Origin: M3007 sp044347755
Lineage (GTDB): Bacteria; Bacteroidota; Bacteroidia; Chitinophagales; Saprospiraceae
Assembly: GCA_044347755.1 (NCBI GenBank)
Contig: JBIKUE010000041.1
Span: 1-38,336 of the forward strand
Length of the DNA stretch: 38,336 nucleotides
Reading direction: 5' to 3'
Shown here piece after piece: positions 1 through 8,599 of the stretch; positions within the stretch are counted from its first letter, which is position 1; each line of letters opens with the position of its first letter. The notes under the pieces were generated by a model. That model was not told where the DNA came from and did no database searches. It saw only the letters and a list, made by a program, of their open reading frames with translations. A program made the translations under genes and the position numbers.

Positions 1-1289
1 CGTGGTTCGCTCATCGCCCAGGCGGCTCCCGCGTTTTCAATGGCATTGAACATCGGCAGCCACTCGGCCGGACCCGCACTTTGGGTCAGGATCTCGTGGC
101 GACGCATTTGCAAAATGATATCCAGGGGATTGATCATGACGGGGCAGGCTTCCACACAGGCATTACAGGTGGTGCAGGCGTGCAACTCCTCTGCTGTGAT
201 ACTGTCAAACAATGATTTGCCGTCGTTGTAATTATCTTTGGTGTACTGGCCGCTCGCAATGGCGGCGCCCACTTCCTCGGCCCGATCGCGCACATCCATC
301 ATCACTTTACGGGGCGAAAGCTTTTTACCGGTTTGATTGGCCGGGCAGGCCGCAGTACATCTACCACACTCGGTGCATGAATAAGCCTGAAGAATGTTTT
401 TCCAGGAAAGAGAAAATACATCGTTGGCCCCAAATTCCGGCAATTCCGCCGGGGCATTGCTATCGGGCTGGTCCAGGCCCATCATGATGCGCACTTCTTT
501 CTGGATTTCCGGCATGTTTTCCATTTGACCGTTTGCCGTCAGGCGGGCATACCAGGTGTTTGGGAAGGCTAAAATGATGTGCAAATGTTTGGAATAAGGC
601 AAATAGCACAAAAAACCAAATACGGTAAGAATGTGCATCCACCAGCCGAAGCGTTCGATAACGATCACGGCTGCATCTGACAAGCCGCCAAACAAGGCCG
701 GGCCCAGCCAGGTGCTCACCGCAAAATTACCCGTGAGATGGTAATGTTCCACTCCGCGGGATTGCAATACCTTGTCGCCGCCGTTCATGCAGAAAATACC
801 TGCAATGAGGATGATCTCACCCAGGAGGATCAAATTGGCATCTCTGGAAGGGAACCCTTTGAGTTCCGGTTTCTGAAAACGCGCGATCCGCAACAGGTTT
901 CTTCTGGATATAAAAGCAATAGTGGCTACAAAAGCCAACACAGATAATACTTCAATGCTACTGATCACGAACGTATAAAAGCCACCCAGATAGGGAGCAA
1001 AAAAGCGGTGGGTGCCGAATATGCCATCCACAAATATCTCGATCAGTTCTACCTGCGTGATCACAAAGGCCACATAAATGAACAGGTGCAATACTGCTGG
1101 CAGCCAGTTTTTGAACATTTTTTGCTGTCCCAGAGCAATGAGAAGCACATTTCGCCATCGGTCGCCAGTGTCGCCGGAAGTCGTTTCCGGCTTGCCTAAA
1201 TGAATGTTCGCCCATACCCGGCTGAACCCTTTCCAGGCAAACCAGGTGCCTGCGCCGGCCACCAAAAGGAAGAGGAGAGATTGAAGCAT
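1..1289 (-). CDS. Membrane-anchored 4Fe-4S oxidoreductase (HdrD/GlpC-like), 3' end cut by window edge
   Basis: The frame is open from the ATG at 1289 to the window edge, giving 429 codons without a stop, so the C-terminus is missing. The N-terminal half has about five hydrophobic segments with several histidines, resembling the NarI-type cytochrome b subunits found fused to Fe-S reductases. Two ferredoxin-type 4Fe-4S motifs follow: CTECGRCTAACP from about residue 305 and CTTCNACVEACP from about residue 372. In Bacteroidota such proteins are usually followed by a second Fe-S protein with CCG domains, and together they pass electrons between the quinone pool and a soluble partner, often an electron-transfer flavoprotein. 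That partner would lie to the left of this window. The family is clear; the physiological electron donor and acceptor are not. The gene diverges from the phosphoribosyltransferase at 1418. Confidence 0.85.
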   Translation of the reverse strand, partial: MLQSLLFLLVAGAGTWFAWKGFSRVWANIHLGKPETTSGDTGDRWRNVLLIALGQQKMFKNWLPAVLHLFIYVAFVITQVELIEIFVDGIFGTHRFFAPYLGGFYTFVISSIEVLSVLAFVATIAFISRRNLLRIARFQKPELKGFPSRDANLILLGEIILIAGIFCMNGGDKVLQSRGVEHYHLTGNFAVSTWLGPALFGGLSDAAVIVIERFGWWMHILTVFGFLCYLPYSKHLHIILAFPNTWYARLTANGQMENMPEIQKEVRIMMGLDQPDSNAPAELPEFGANDVFSLSWKNILQAYSCTECGRCTAACPANQTGKKLSPRKVMMDVRDRAEEVGAAIASGQYTKDNYNDGKSLFDSITAEELHACTTCNACVEACPVMINPLDIILQMRRHEILTQSAGPAEWLPMFNAIENAGAAWAMSEP

Positions 1290-1417
1290 AAAAAAAACGG
1301 TTTCAGGGCGCAAAATACAGCGAGAAGACCGGACTTTTGCAAGTAGTTCCGGGAGGATTGTAAAATGGAATCATTCATTTTTATCCCGGCCACCTATCAC
1401 CGCTCAAGCCAGCAGAC

Positions 1418-1918
1418 ATGCAAATACTTTCCGACCACCAGATCCGGCAGAAAATCCGCCGCATTGCCATTGAAATTTTGGAACGCAATTACGGCGAGCC
1501 GGAAATCATCCTGGCCGGCCTGAACAACAATGGCCTTGGATTTGCCCGACTGATGCTCGCCGAACTGGAAGCGGTGGCAGGTCAAAACACCCGGTTTACC
1601 CTCACCCGAATCCGACTTAACCCCGCTAATCCGGTGGAATACGAGCCCGTGGTGGAATTGCCGGCAGAAGCGCTCAAAGGTAAACCCATTGTAATTGTTG
1701 ATGACGTGGCCAATACCGGCCGCACCATTTTTTACGCCGTTCAGCCCTTGCTTCAGGTTTTGCCCAAAAAAGTAGAGGTTGCTGTACTGGTAGACCGGCA
1801 GCACAAATCTTTCCCCATCAAAGCAGACTATGTAGGCCTCTCACTGGCCACCACACTTCTGGAGGATATTGATGTGCAAATCCGGGATGTGCAGGAGATG
1901 GCGGTGTATTTGAATTGA
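1418..1918 (+). CDS. Phosphoribosyltransferase-domain protein (type I, PyrR/Hpt-like)
   Basis: A 166-residue protein with the PRPP-binding signature IVIVDDVANTGRT at about residues 91-103: hydrophobic strand, two acidic residues, then the TGRT loop that contacts the 5-phosphate. Type I phosphoribosyltransferases transfer a base to PRPP in purine or pyrimidine salvage, and PyrR members also regulate pyrimidine operons. Length and fold fit PyrR or hypoxanthine/xanthine enzymes. The sequence near the start (LAGLNNNGLGFARLM) lacks the usual basic dipeptide of classic Hpt enzymes, so the substrate cannot be set from sequence. No pyr genes are nearby. It is monocistronic: the neighbour upstream diverges, and a 49-bp palindromic repeat begins 2 bases after the stop. 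Confidence 0.85.
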   Translation: MQILSDHQIRQKIRRIAIEILERNYGEPEIILAGLNNNGLGFARLMLAELEAVAGQNTRFTLTRIRLNPANPVEYEPVVELPAEALKGKPIVIVDDVANTGRTIFYAVQPLLQVLPKKVEVAVLVDRQHKSFPIKADYVGLSLATTLLEDIDVQIRDVQEMAVYLN

Positions 1919-1920
1919 TG

Positions 1921-1969
1921 GGGGTTTATGTAGCGGCGGGTTTAGCCGCCGACGGTTTATGGGGTTTAT
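1921..1969. repeat. 49-bp dispersed palindromic repeat, copy 1
   Basis: The centre is a short hairpin, GGCGGGTTTAGCCGCC at 1935-1950, flanked by GGGGTTTAT-type sequence on both sides. A copy at 17814-17862 in inverse orientation matches 48 of 49 bases. This copy starts 2 bases after the phosphoribosyltransferase stop and runs into the 3' end of the convergent gene, so it could act as a bidirectional transcript end. That role is inferred from position. Confidence 0.85.
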
Positions 1970-4551
1970 AACGGGGGGATACGGTATGCCCAAATTTCCT
2001 GATTGACGGTGGTGATGAGCAGTTGGAAGTCTTTTTCCCTGTAAAGTTCAAAGGGGGTTTGGCCGCCGAGCGGAAATCCGGGAAGTAGATTTCCATCTCG
2101 GTCAAACATCCAGATCCGTTTTCTTTTAGTATCCACGGCTCCAATGGTTTGCTGGGCGGAGATAAACCACTGATCCAGGCTGCCTTTCATATTTTTATGG
2201 TTGTAAACCACCGTTTTTCCACCTGAAAAGCCTCCACAACGCAAATTTTTCCCATCCCACTGTACCCACTCGTATCCCGCATCTCCACGCAACTGCCCGA
2301 ATACCACTGTTGATCCGGGCTTGCCGGTACTATGCCGGGTGATCCCTCCTTCCAGATCACAGACAAATATCTCCCCTGCAGTATTGGCCGCATATAAACG
2401 TGGCTCCGGTGCATCGGCATCTACATAAAGTGGTTCTTTAAAGACACCTTCCAACTGAAGCGGACCAAAGCGCACCCTTCCATCACGGCCGTATACTGTC
2501 AAAATACCATCGTCTGTGAGCAACGCCAAAAAATCTTTCCCCTCATGCTGAAAATGTAAAACCGGCCTGTTCATTTCACCACGTACCGGCATCCCGCTCC
2601 AACCGGCCATGGGACGGCCGAACGGGTCAAAACCATAACACTTGCCATTAGAACAAGGAACAAAAAAACTGTACCTGTGGTCATCTTCAAAGTCCACTAT
2701 CGTTACGCTGTTACTTGTGTTGTCTGGCCAGGCAAATGGAAATCCCTGCACATCCCGCCCCGTTTTATCCAGTAAATAAAGGGCATCAGGGGTATTAAAC
2801 ATCAAACAACGCTCGCTGCTTTTGTAATAATCCACAGATTGAATATCCGATAAGATGGCTTGCGGCAAAACCCTGGACCAAAGAAGCTGGCCACTCATAG
2901 CATCCAGTGCATAAAGGATATGCTGCTCATCCTGAACCATTACCGCCGTTTGGTGGTGACTTAAGCCAGTTACCCAAGTCCGGCCATTTACCCAAGATTT
3001 CAAGGATGTTTTCCAGTGTATTTCAACCTGTCGTTTTGATTGGGCAATGGGTTTATACGTCCAGTGAACGCGCAGTTTTTCCGGTCCTTCTGCAATCATG
3101 GAAGCCCCCAGCCATCCTGGTTCGGGTTGGGCTTTACCAAAGGAAAAGTTGCTTAGTTGGGCCAATACCGGATCAAGACTTGTGGTGTTGAACAAATATT
3201 CCATAAAGCCGGAATGGGACTGCTTTTGCTTCCACAACAGAAAATCCTCGCGGGCGCTAAGCGTTTGTCCTACCAAATATTTATCCAGCAATACTTCCAT
3301 AGCAGCGCGGTGGGGTGCAAATACAGCATACCCACCCACTAGTGCTACCACCGGATTCCGGAAGGCTGCATCCTTCCCTACCAAAGGCTCTAAAAGACTT
3401 CCTTGTTGAAACACCATCAACTCAAACATTTGGTACAAGCCGTTGCCTTCCGGACTTATGCCGCGTTCTTTGCCATACGCGCGCAATGCCAGCACAGCAC
3501 CAGCACTGTCCTGAACCGGCAGCAACAGCAATCGATCCGTGGCCAGTCCTTCCGGTAGCGGCTCCGTAATGGCCAAAATGGCTTCCCTGCCCACCCATGG
3601 AAGCACGTATTGGGCGAAGTCCGGATGCATGCCATTTCCAATGCTTTCAAAAAAAGTGTTGGGCTTGCGAATTCCAGACCTGAGCACCAGGGTGGTATGA
3701 TTGGGCAGTACTTGTTCCGGAATACCTTCAGCATGTTGTCCCCAGCTTGAAACATTTGCCAAAAAACCTTTGGTTTCAATCAGGCAATCCACTTGAGATC
3801 CATCCCAGGACCAGCCGGCCCATTCCACATTGCGGGCCAGCAGATCAGGCAGCTCGCGGTAGCCCGCCCGCATGTGCGCCCGGGAGTGTTCTGCCCAAAT
3901 CCCGGGCCTGAAATGTACACGCAGCGGCGCTGGTGCCAGATCGTTGGTGTGGGGTCTTTGGGACCACCAGTGCCGGGTTGCTTCCAGTTCCGCCAGGGCT
4001 GCTTCCACCAGCGCAGCTTTTCGGGAGAAGATCAGGAAATGTCCGGAGCTTGTTATTTCCAGGTTTTTTTCCGGGCTGACCGGAATTTGAATGAGGGTCT
4101 GATTATGGAAGGTATGTGTAGACCAATCTTTATTTAAGGCATTGTTTTTCAGTAGTTTATTTAAGTCTGGAGCTTCAGAAAGTTTCAGGACGAATAAAGC
4201 GTGCAAGCTATCTGCAGGGTGAAAGGAGAAAGCCGCCACAGCGGGCGCTTGCGCCATTTCACGGAGAAAAGCAGGCTGATGTCTGAATAGCCGAAAGGCC
4301 AGTTCTGTGTCTTCAAAATACTGCTGCAACCACGGAGAGTATGCCATTGATGTCCATTCCCTGACAGGAATTTGATCCGCCATTTTACGGGCAGTCAACA
4401 GGTCTTTGCACTCCAACACCAGGGCTGTTTGGGCCGGAATAGCACAAAATAGTCTGTTTTTGGCTGGAAGCAACAGGTATAATAACCACGCTGCCAGTGC
4501 CACGCTCAGTACTAAAAGGCTGATTTTTACAGGTTGGTGTATAAAAGACAT
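1966..4551 (-). CDS. Membrane-anchored protein with DUF3352-like N-terminal region and PQQ-like propeller C-terminus
   Basis: An 861-residue protein from the ATG at 4551. An in-frame TTG six codons upstream is possible but less likely. One hydrophobic segment at residues about 9-28 (SLLVLSVALAAWLLYLLLP) should act as a signal anchor, leaving the rest in the periplasm. The middle region alternates beta and helical stretches and resembles the Bacteroidota DUF3352-like families. The last 300 or so residues look like PQQ/quinoprotein-type propeller blades, with repeats such as ILYALDAMSGQLLWSRVLP and ALYLLDKTGRDVQGFPFAWP. Such blades usually bind partners rather than catalyse here, because no cofactor or catalytic site is evident. 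It is divergent from the DUF423 gene, with 112 bases between the starts. Function unknown. Confidence 0.7.
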   Translation of the reverse strand: MSFIHQPVKISLLVLSVALAAWLLYLLLPAKNRLFCAIPAQTALVLECKDLLTARKMADQIPVREWTSMAYSPWLQQYFEDTELAFRLFRHQPAFLREMAQAPAVAAFSFHPADSLHALFVLKLSEAPDLNKLLKNNALNKDWSTHTFHNQTLIQIPVSPEKNLEITSSGHFLIFSRKAALVEAALAELEATRHWWSQRPHTNDLAPAPLRVHFRPGIWAEHSRAHMRAGYRELPDLLARNVEWAGWSWDGSQVDCLIETKGFLANVSSWGQHAEGIPEQVLPNHTTLVLRSGIRKPNTFFESIGNGMHPDFAQYVLPWVGREAILAITEPLPEGLATDRLLLLPVQDSAGAVLALRAYGKERGISPEGNGLYQMFELMVFQQGSLLEPLVGKDAAFRNPVVALVGGYAVFAPHRAAMEVLLDKYLVGQTLSAREDFLLWKQKQSHSGFMEYLFNTTSLDPVLAQLSNFSFGKAQPEPGWLGASMIAEGPEKLRVHWTYKPIAQSKRQVEIHWKTSLKSWVNGRTWVTGLSHHQTAVMVQDEQHILYALDAMSGQLLWSRVLPQAILSDIQSVDYYKSSERCLMFNTPDALYLLDKTGRDVQGFPFAWPDNTSNSVTIVDFEDDHRYSFFVPCSNGKCYGFDPFGRPMAGWSGMPVRGEMNRPVLHFQHEGKDFLALLTDDGILTVYGRDGRVRFGPLQLEGVFKEPLYVDADAPEPRLYAANTAGEIFVCDLEGGITRHSTGKPGSTVVFGQLRGDAGYEWVQWDGKNLRCGGFSGGKTVVYNHKNMKGSLDQWFISAQQTIGAVDTKRKRIWMFDRDGNLLPGFPLGGQTPFELYREKDFQLLITTVNQEIWAYRIPPL

Positions 4552-4663
4552 GTTTTTCCCGGGGCGCAAAACGTTATCATTCTAAAAAGTGAAAAGAACT
4601 GCAGTGCGTCCAACTTATACCCCAAATGTCTGCATCTTTCGGCTGCAAAAACAAACGGCACAC

Positions 4664-5056
4664 ATGACAAACGTTCCATTTATTCGCCTTGGCGCCATTT
4701 TGGGCGCATTCACTGTGGTCATCGGCGCTTTTGGCGCGCATGGCCTGAAACCACAGCTATCAGAGTACCAGATCGCTATTTTTGAAAAAGGCGTTCAGTA
4801 TCAGTTCTACCACAGCCTGGCCATTCTGCTGGTCGGATTATTGTTGCATCATGCGCCCGAAAGCAAGGGACTGCGTCAGGCGGGCTGGTTGTTCCTGGCG
4901 GGTACATTGTGTTTTTCAGGTTCGCTATACCTGCTGGCCTGTCGGGATCTGATACCCGTGCCGGTAGGCTGGGTGGGGCCGGTAACGCCCATTGGCGGGG
5001 TCTTGTTTATTGCGGGGTGGCTGCGGATGGCATGGAGATATGAAACCCGGGGATGA
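4664..5056 (+). CDS. DUF423 family inner-membrane protein (YgdD-like)
   Basis: A 130-residue protein with four predicted membrane helices. The N-terminal motif LGAILGAFTVVIGAFGAHGL, the YQFYHSLAILLVGLL segment and the C-terminal PIGGVLFIAGW are typical of DUF423, a family of small inner-membrane proteins of unknown function. I chose the ATG at 4664 over an in-frame ATG at 4589. The longer form adds 25 residues with no family similarity, while starting at MTNVPFIR gives the usual family length of about 125 residues. The stop lies 7 bases from the 3' end of the convergent transporter gene. Confidence 0.85.
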   Translation: MTNVPFIRLGAILGAFTVVIGAFGAHGLKPQLSEYQIAIFEKGVQYQFYHSLAILLVGLLLHHAPESKGLRQAGWLFLAGTLCFSGSLYLLACRDLIPVPVGWVGPVTPIGGVLFIAGWLRMAWRYETRG

Positions 5057-5063
5057 TAAAACC

Positions 5064-6377
5064 CTATGCAGCCTCCTGTGCCCTTCGCTGCATCCTCGCC
5101 AGCATAAGCAACAACACCAAACTGATCGAAAACCACAGGCCAAGCGACAAAATAGAAGACCGCATACCGCCGGTTATATTGTCTACGGACCCCCAAATGA
5201 CCAGTCCGCACATCATAGCGAGTTTTTCACACACATCGTAAAAACTAAAGTAACCGGCATTGTTGCCGGTTTGGGGGATTAGTTTGGCATAAGTAGAGCG
5301 CGAAAGTGCCTGAATACCACCCATCACCAAACCAATACAAACAGCGGTTAAATAAAAGTCCAGGGGTGTTACTATAAAGTAGGCGCCTGTGCAGATGCCG
5401 ATCCATATCAGTACGGCCAGGATCAGGCTGCGAACATTCCCCATTTTTTTGGAGATCCAGGCAAAAAGAAAGGCGCCTGCTATACCCACAAACTGCAGTA
5501 GTAAAATCGTTATAATAAGTTGAGTAACCTTTAGATGGACTTCCTTTTCCCCGAAGGATCCTGCCATAAACAGTACGGTTTGAACTCCCATGATATAAAA
5601 GAAAAAACTGAATAAGAAAGTGCGAAGCACAGGCATCTGCTTCAGATTATTCCATATCTTGACCAGCTCCCGATAGCTGTTGAACAGGTTTTCTTTTTTG
5701 GAATTTATAGTGGAAATTCGGTTTGGCAGACCGTTGAAAGTGATTTGCGCAAAACCCAGCCACCAAAGCCCGGTCAGTAAAAAGGCCAGACGAGGCAGGA
5801 AGGTCCCGTCGGTAACGCCCAGCCGGTCTTTGTTCATAATCAGGGCCAAATTGATCAATAGAAGGATGGTAGCGCCAATATATCCATATGCAAAACCCCG
5901 GGCGCTTACCTTGTCCTGCCGGTCTTCTGTGGCAATGGCAGGTAAATAGGAGTTGTAAAAAACGATACTGCCGGAATAGCCAATCGTGGAAAGCAGGGCT
6001 CCGGCCAGGCCAATCAGCAATTGATCCCGGCCATCAAACCAAAAGAGCATGGTACAACCCAGCACTCCTATATAGCAGAACATCCGCATAAATCCTTTCT
6101 GGTTTCCGGTATAATCAGATATAGAAGACAACAAAGGCGAAATCAAAGCTACTATGCCAAACGCCAGGCCCATGTTGATAGAATACAGGGCTGTGTTTTC
6201 TATAGAAAAACCAAAAATTTGCACGATACCTGACCCATCAAGCCGGGTAACCGTATTGTAATAGGCCGGGAAAATTGCAGAGGTAATGACCAATACATAG
6301 ACCGAATTGGCCCAATCGTACATGGCCCATGCCCGAATGGTTTTAGGATCGTTTTTCTTAATTTGATTTTGCGACAT
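5064..6377 (-). CDS. MFS transporter, UMF1 (Atg22-like) family
   Basis: A 437-residue polytopic membrane protein with about twelve hydrophobic helices. The N-terminal RAWAMYDWANSVYVLVITSA is the hallmark of the bacterial UMF1 / Atg22-like branch of the major facilitator superfamily (W-A-x-Y-DWANS). MGGIQALSRSTYAKLIP in the second half is also characteristic. Substrates of bacterial members are unknown; the yeast relative Atg22 effluxes amino acids from the vacuole. The start is the ATG at 6377 (MSQNQIKK). A longer in-frame form from 6476 would translate a palindromic repeat and the 3' end of the next gene. The chosen start codon itself lies at the edge of a heptad repeat block. Confidence 0.88.
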   Translation of the reverse strand: MSQNQIKKNDPKTIRAWAMYDWANSVYVLVITSAIFPAYYNTVTRLDGSGIVQIFGFSIENTALYSINMGLAFGIVALISPLLSSISDYTGNQKGFMRMFCYIGVLGCTMLFWFDGRDQLLIGLAGALLSTIGYSGSIVFYNSYLPAIATEDRQDKVSARGFAYGYIGATILLLINLALIMNKDRLGVTDGTFLPRLAFLLTGLWWLGFAQITFNGLPNRISTINSKKENLFNSYRELVKIWNNLKQMPVLRTFLFSFFFYIMGVQTVLFMAGSFGEKEVHLKVTQLIITILLLQFVGIAGAFLFAWISKKMGNVRSLILAVLIWIGICTGAYFIVTPLDFYLTAVCIGLVMGGIQALSRSTYAKLIPQTGNNAGYFSFYDVCEKLAMMCGLVIWGSVDNITGGMRSSILSLGLWFSISLVLLLMLARMQRRAQEAA

Positions 6378-6394
6378 TGGATATTGGATATTGG
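6375..6394. repeat. TTGGATA heptad repeat block
   Basis: CA followed by TTGGATA, TTGGATA and TTGG. The first three bases are the complement of the ATG of the UMF1 gene, so the repeat fixes the sequence just upstream of and including that start. The same heptads occur at 8600-8628 and 8735-8770. Confidence 0.8.
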
Positions 6395-6420
6395 TCCCGA
6401 GTACTCGGGATGGATATTCT
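6395..6420. repeat. 26-bp repeat with a 16-bp perfect palindrome, copy 1
   Basis: TCCCGAGTACTCGGGA at 6395-6410 is a perfect palindrome, followed by TGGATATTCT. A copy at 7813-7838 in the same orientation differs at one of 26 bases. On the minus strand this copy directly follows the stop codon of the BamA-like gene. It could form a hairpin at the transcript end, but it lacks a T-tract. Confidence 0.85.
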
Positions 6421-7686
6421 CTAAAACGCTTCTCCCAGGAAGAAATAAAATCCCCTTTGCCGTTTACCCGGGCCATCCGAATCGTTCCTCAAAGCAATGG
6501 CATAATCAATCCGGATGTTGGAGCGGGATTTCGGGTTGAGCAAAATGCGCAATCCACCGCCAGCAGCCAGGTTGAACTGGCTGAACTGCAATTGACTGGC
6601 ATCGTGGAACACTTCAGCGCCGCCCACAAAACCTACTACGCCAAGACGTTTCCACACCTGCCACAGTTTTGATTTTTGATCCTCTTTCCAGAGCGGCAAC
6701 CGGTATTCCGCTTCAAACGCGAGCATGTGCCGATCCTGATAAGTTCCCTTGAAATAACCACGAATAAATTTATGGCCGCCTACACGTGATAAGGCCCGAA
6801 TCGGCACCGGATCATTGCTGTACTCCAGACTGGTAAGTCCACGCAACGCCAGGGTATGGTTTGACCACGTATTGATGTACTTGCGGAATTCCAGCGAGTA
6901 AACACTAAAGGTATAATCGCTGCCCATCCATTTGCCATAATAGCGGTTGTTAAACTCCACCATGGTCCCTCTGATGGGATTGATCATATTATCCCGGTTG
7001 TCGTACAATAGTTGAAAACCTACGCCAGATCTCAAGCCTTTCACCGGTGCATCGTTGATGAGCGAGGAATCAGGACTGATGAAGCTATATTGCTCGGGAA
7101 TTACGTGATAGTTAAACAGATATTCCAAATCCGTCTGAATGCCAAAGTAGAGGTTAGGCCTTATCTTGCGTACCACCACCGGAGAAAACTTGATCCTGTC
7201 GGAGTCGTAATTCAGATAGTTCAGGGTGTCCCGTTGCCCCTCTTCATTGGTTTCTACCACCAGTACGGAAGCATCATTTCCGATGCCGTAGTTGCGGTCA
7301 GGGTAACGCTGCAGAAGCAACTCCCCGCGGGTGCGCCACTGGCGCCCGTGGGTAAACACTTCCCAGCGCGATTCCAGCAATATCTGTTTGTTCAGGGTAT
7401 ACACCGCCAGGAAGTCAATATTAGACAGCGGTGTGCTCCGGTCGCCTTTACGCAGGTCCAGGTAATAGATACCGATGGCTCCGAGGGTAAGTTTTGTTTC
7501 GGGAGAATAACTGATAGCCGGAAAGATGTCCAGGCGTTTGTAATCTCGCGGGGCAGGGGTTTTGGAAAGAGAGTCCTGCGTTTGACCCATGCTTAAAGTA
7601 GCAAAGGCCAGGATCACCGAGACCAGGAAAAACCTAATCCGGCCGGAGATCGCTTTTGGATACGATATATGAATTTGATTACTCAT
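6421..7686 (-). CDS. BamA/TamA-family outer-membrane beta-barrel protein
   Basis: A 421-residue protein with an N-terminal signal peptide (FFLVSVILAFATLSMGQ). The rest is amphipathic beta strands ending in an aromatic residue (FYFFLGEAF), as expected for an outer-membrane barrel. The C-terminal half carries Omp85/D15 (bacterial surface antigen) features, for example YDNRDNMINPIRGTMVEF, FIRGYFKGTYQDRHMLAFEA and the AGGGLRILLNPKSRSNIRID strand. There is no room for POTRA domains, so it is a barrel-only member rather than essential BamA. The start at 7686 (MSNQIHIS) precedes the signal peptide; an ATG at 7785 would add 33 residues that do not look like protein sequence. A near-consensus -7 box (TACTTTCG, minus strand, 7716-7723) sits upstream. 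Client or substrate unknown. Confidence 0.85.
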   Translation of the reverse strand: MSNQIHISYPKAISGRIRFFLVSVILAFATLSMGQTQDSLSKTPAPRDYKRLDIFPAISYSPETKLTLGAIGIYYLDLRKGDRSTPLSNIDFLAVYTLNKQILLESRWEVFTHGRQWRTRGELLLQRYPDRNYGIGNDASVLVVETNEEGQRDTLNYLNYDSDRIKFSPVVVRKIRPNLYFGIQTDLEYLFNYHVIPEQYSFISPDSSLINDAPVKGLRSGVGFQLLYDNRDNMINPIRGTMVEFNNRYYGKWMGSDYTFSVYSLEFRKYINTWSNHTLALRGLTSLEYSNDPVPIRALSRVGGHKFIRGYFKGTYQDRHMLAFEAEYRLPLWKEDQKSKLWQVWKRLGVVGFVGGAEVFHDASQLQFSQFNLAAGGGLRILLNPKSRSNIRIDYAIALRNDSDGPGKRQRGFYFFLGEAF

Positions 7687-7809
7687 AACTTTCAAGTTTG
7701 ATATACTTCGATACTCGAAAGTATGCCCGGCTTGCTTTGGAGAAAGATGATGGAAACTTCCTGGGTTGGTGACTTTTGTCAGCAAATTGTCATGAGCAGG
7801 AGAAAATAT

Positions 7810-7838
7810 CCATCCCGAGTACTCGGGATGGACATTCT
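7810..7838. repeat. 26-bp palindromic repeat, copy 2 (22-bp perfect palindrome)
   Basis: The 22 bases at 7810-7831 are a perfect palindrome centred on GAGTACTC. The 26 bases at 7813-7838 match the copy at 6395-6420 with one mismatch. The repeat's last base is part of the stop codon of the metallo-beta-lactamase gene (7838-7840). Both copies thus sit at the stop codons of consecutive minus-strand genes. Confidence 0.85.
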
Positions 7839-8566
7839 TATCCTTTTTTCAACTTTTCAGCCAGCCTTATAGAGTGTTTCAGTGAGTTTTTGTTTTTCCA
7901 ATCGCTGTGTGCAATCACAATGAACCTGGGTTTGCGACATTTTCCCTGCACACGCTTGAGGGTATTGGCATATTCCATCACATTGGCATCGCCCAGGTAA
8001 CCCAGATTTTCGGCATCAACGCCTTTGATGAGGCAGCCGCCGTAGAGGATTTTTTCCTTGCCAAACCAGACCACAATGTTGTCTGCAGTATGTCCTTCCC
8101 CTGGAAAATAGGTTTCAAATGCATATCCGCCCACCTGAAACACCGTATCGCCGGCCAGTAGATATTCGGCTCTTTTATGCCGGTTTTTTTGACTAAATGC
8201 ATCGGTCAGGAGGGTGGTATAGGTACGGATGCCCTGATGGCGGTAATATTCCAGTCCTGCAGTTTTATCACTATGCCAATGCGTAGCAATGGCCATGATC
8301 ACCTTTTGATGGTGCCTTGCCTGAATGCTGTCCAGTAATGGTTGAAACTGTGTGGTATCCCAGGGCGTATCGAAAATGACCACACCATCTTTGGTAATCA
8401 GGTACATGCCATTGGCCGGCACCCTGGAATCCTCATATTGATTGTAGGTGGTATAAATGTAAAAGTCTCCGGTGAGATGGGAAATGACCAGTTTGTCGTT
8501 GGTGGATTGTGCGTGCAGACTGAAAAAGGAAAGACAAAGGAATAATGCAAAAAATGGTAACCGCAT
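7838..8566 (-). CDS. Subclass B1 metallo-beta-lactamase (class B)
   Basis: A 242-residue protein with signal peptide MRLPFFALFLCLSFFSLHAQ. It carries the full subclass B1 zinc site: H96-W-H98-S-D100 (standard H116/H118/D120), H159 in GEGHTADNIVVW (H196), C178 in LYGGCLIK (C221) and H220 in IAHSDW (H263). The B1 substrate-binding lysine is present as K181 (K224). VPANGMYLITKDGVVIFDTPW and NLGYLGDANV also follow BlaB/IND-type enzymes; a Tyr replaces the usual N233. B1 enzymes are periplasmic di-zinc hydrolases of penicillins, cephalosporins and carbapenems, and many Bacteroidota carry chromosomal ones. The start is the ATG at 8566; a longer frame upstream would translate the repeat element at 8600-8770. 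A near -7 box (TATCTTCG, minus strand, 8589-8596) lies upstream. Activity is not shown by sequence alone. Confidence 0.88.
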   Translation of the reverse strand: MRLPFFALFLCLSFFSLHAQSTNDKLVISHLTGDFYIYTTYNQYEDSRVPANGMYLITKDGVVIFDTPWDTTQFQPLLDSIQARHHQKVIMAIATHWHSDKTAGLEYYRHQGIRTYTTLLTDAFSQKNRHKRAEYLLAGDTVFQVGGYAFETYFPGEGHTADNIVVWFGKEKILYGGCLIKGVDAENLGYLGDANVMEYANTLKRVQGKCRKPRFIVIAHSDWKNKNSLKHSIRLAEKLKKG

Positions 8567-8599
8567 GATGATAGGGATGTTTGGGCAGCGAAGATAAAA

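Noticed and set aside
4552..4569. TTG start giving six extra residues for the propeller-type protein
   Set aside because: The ATG at 4551 gives a normal signal anchor; the TTG adds nothing recognisable.
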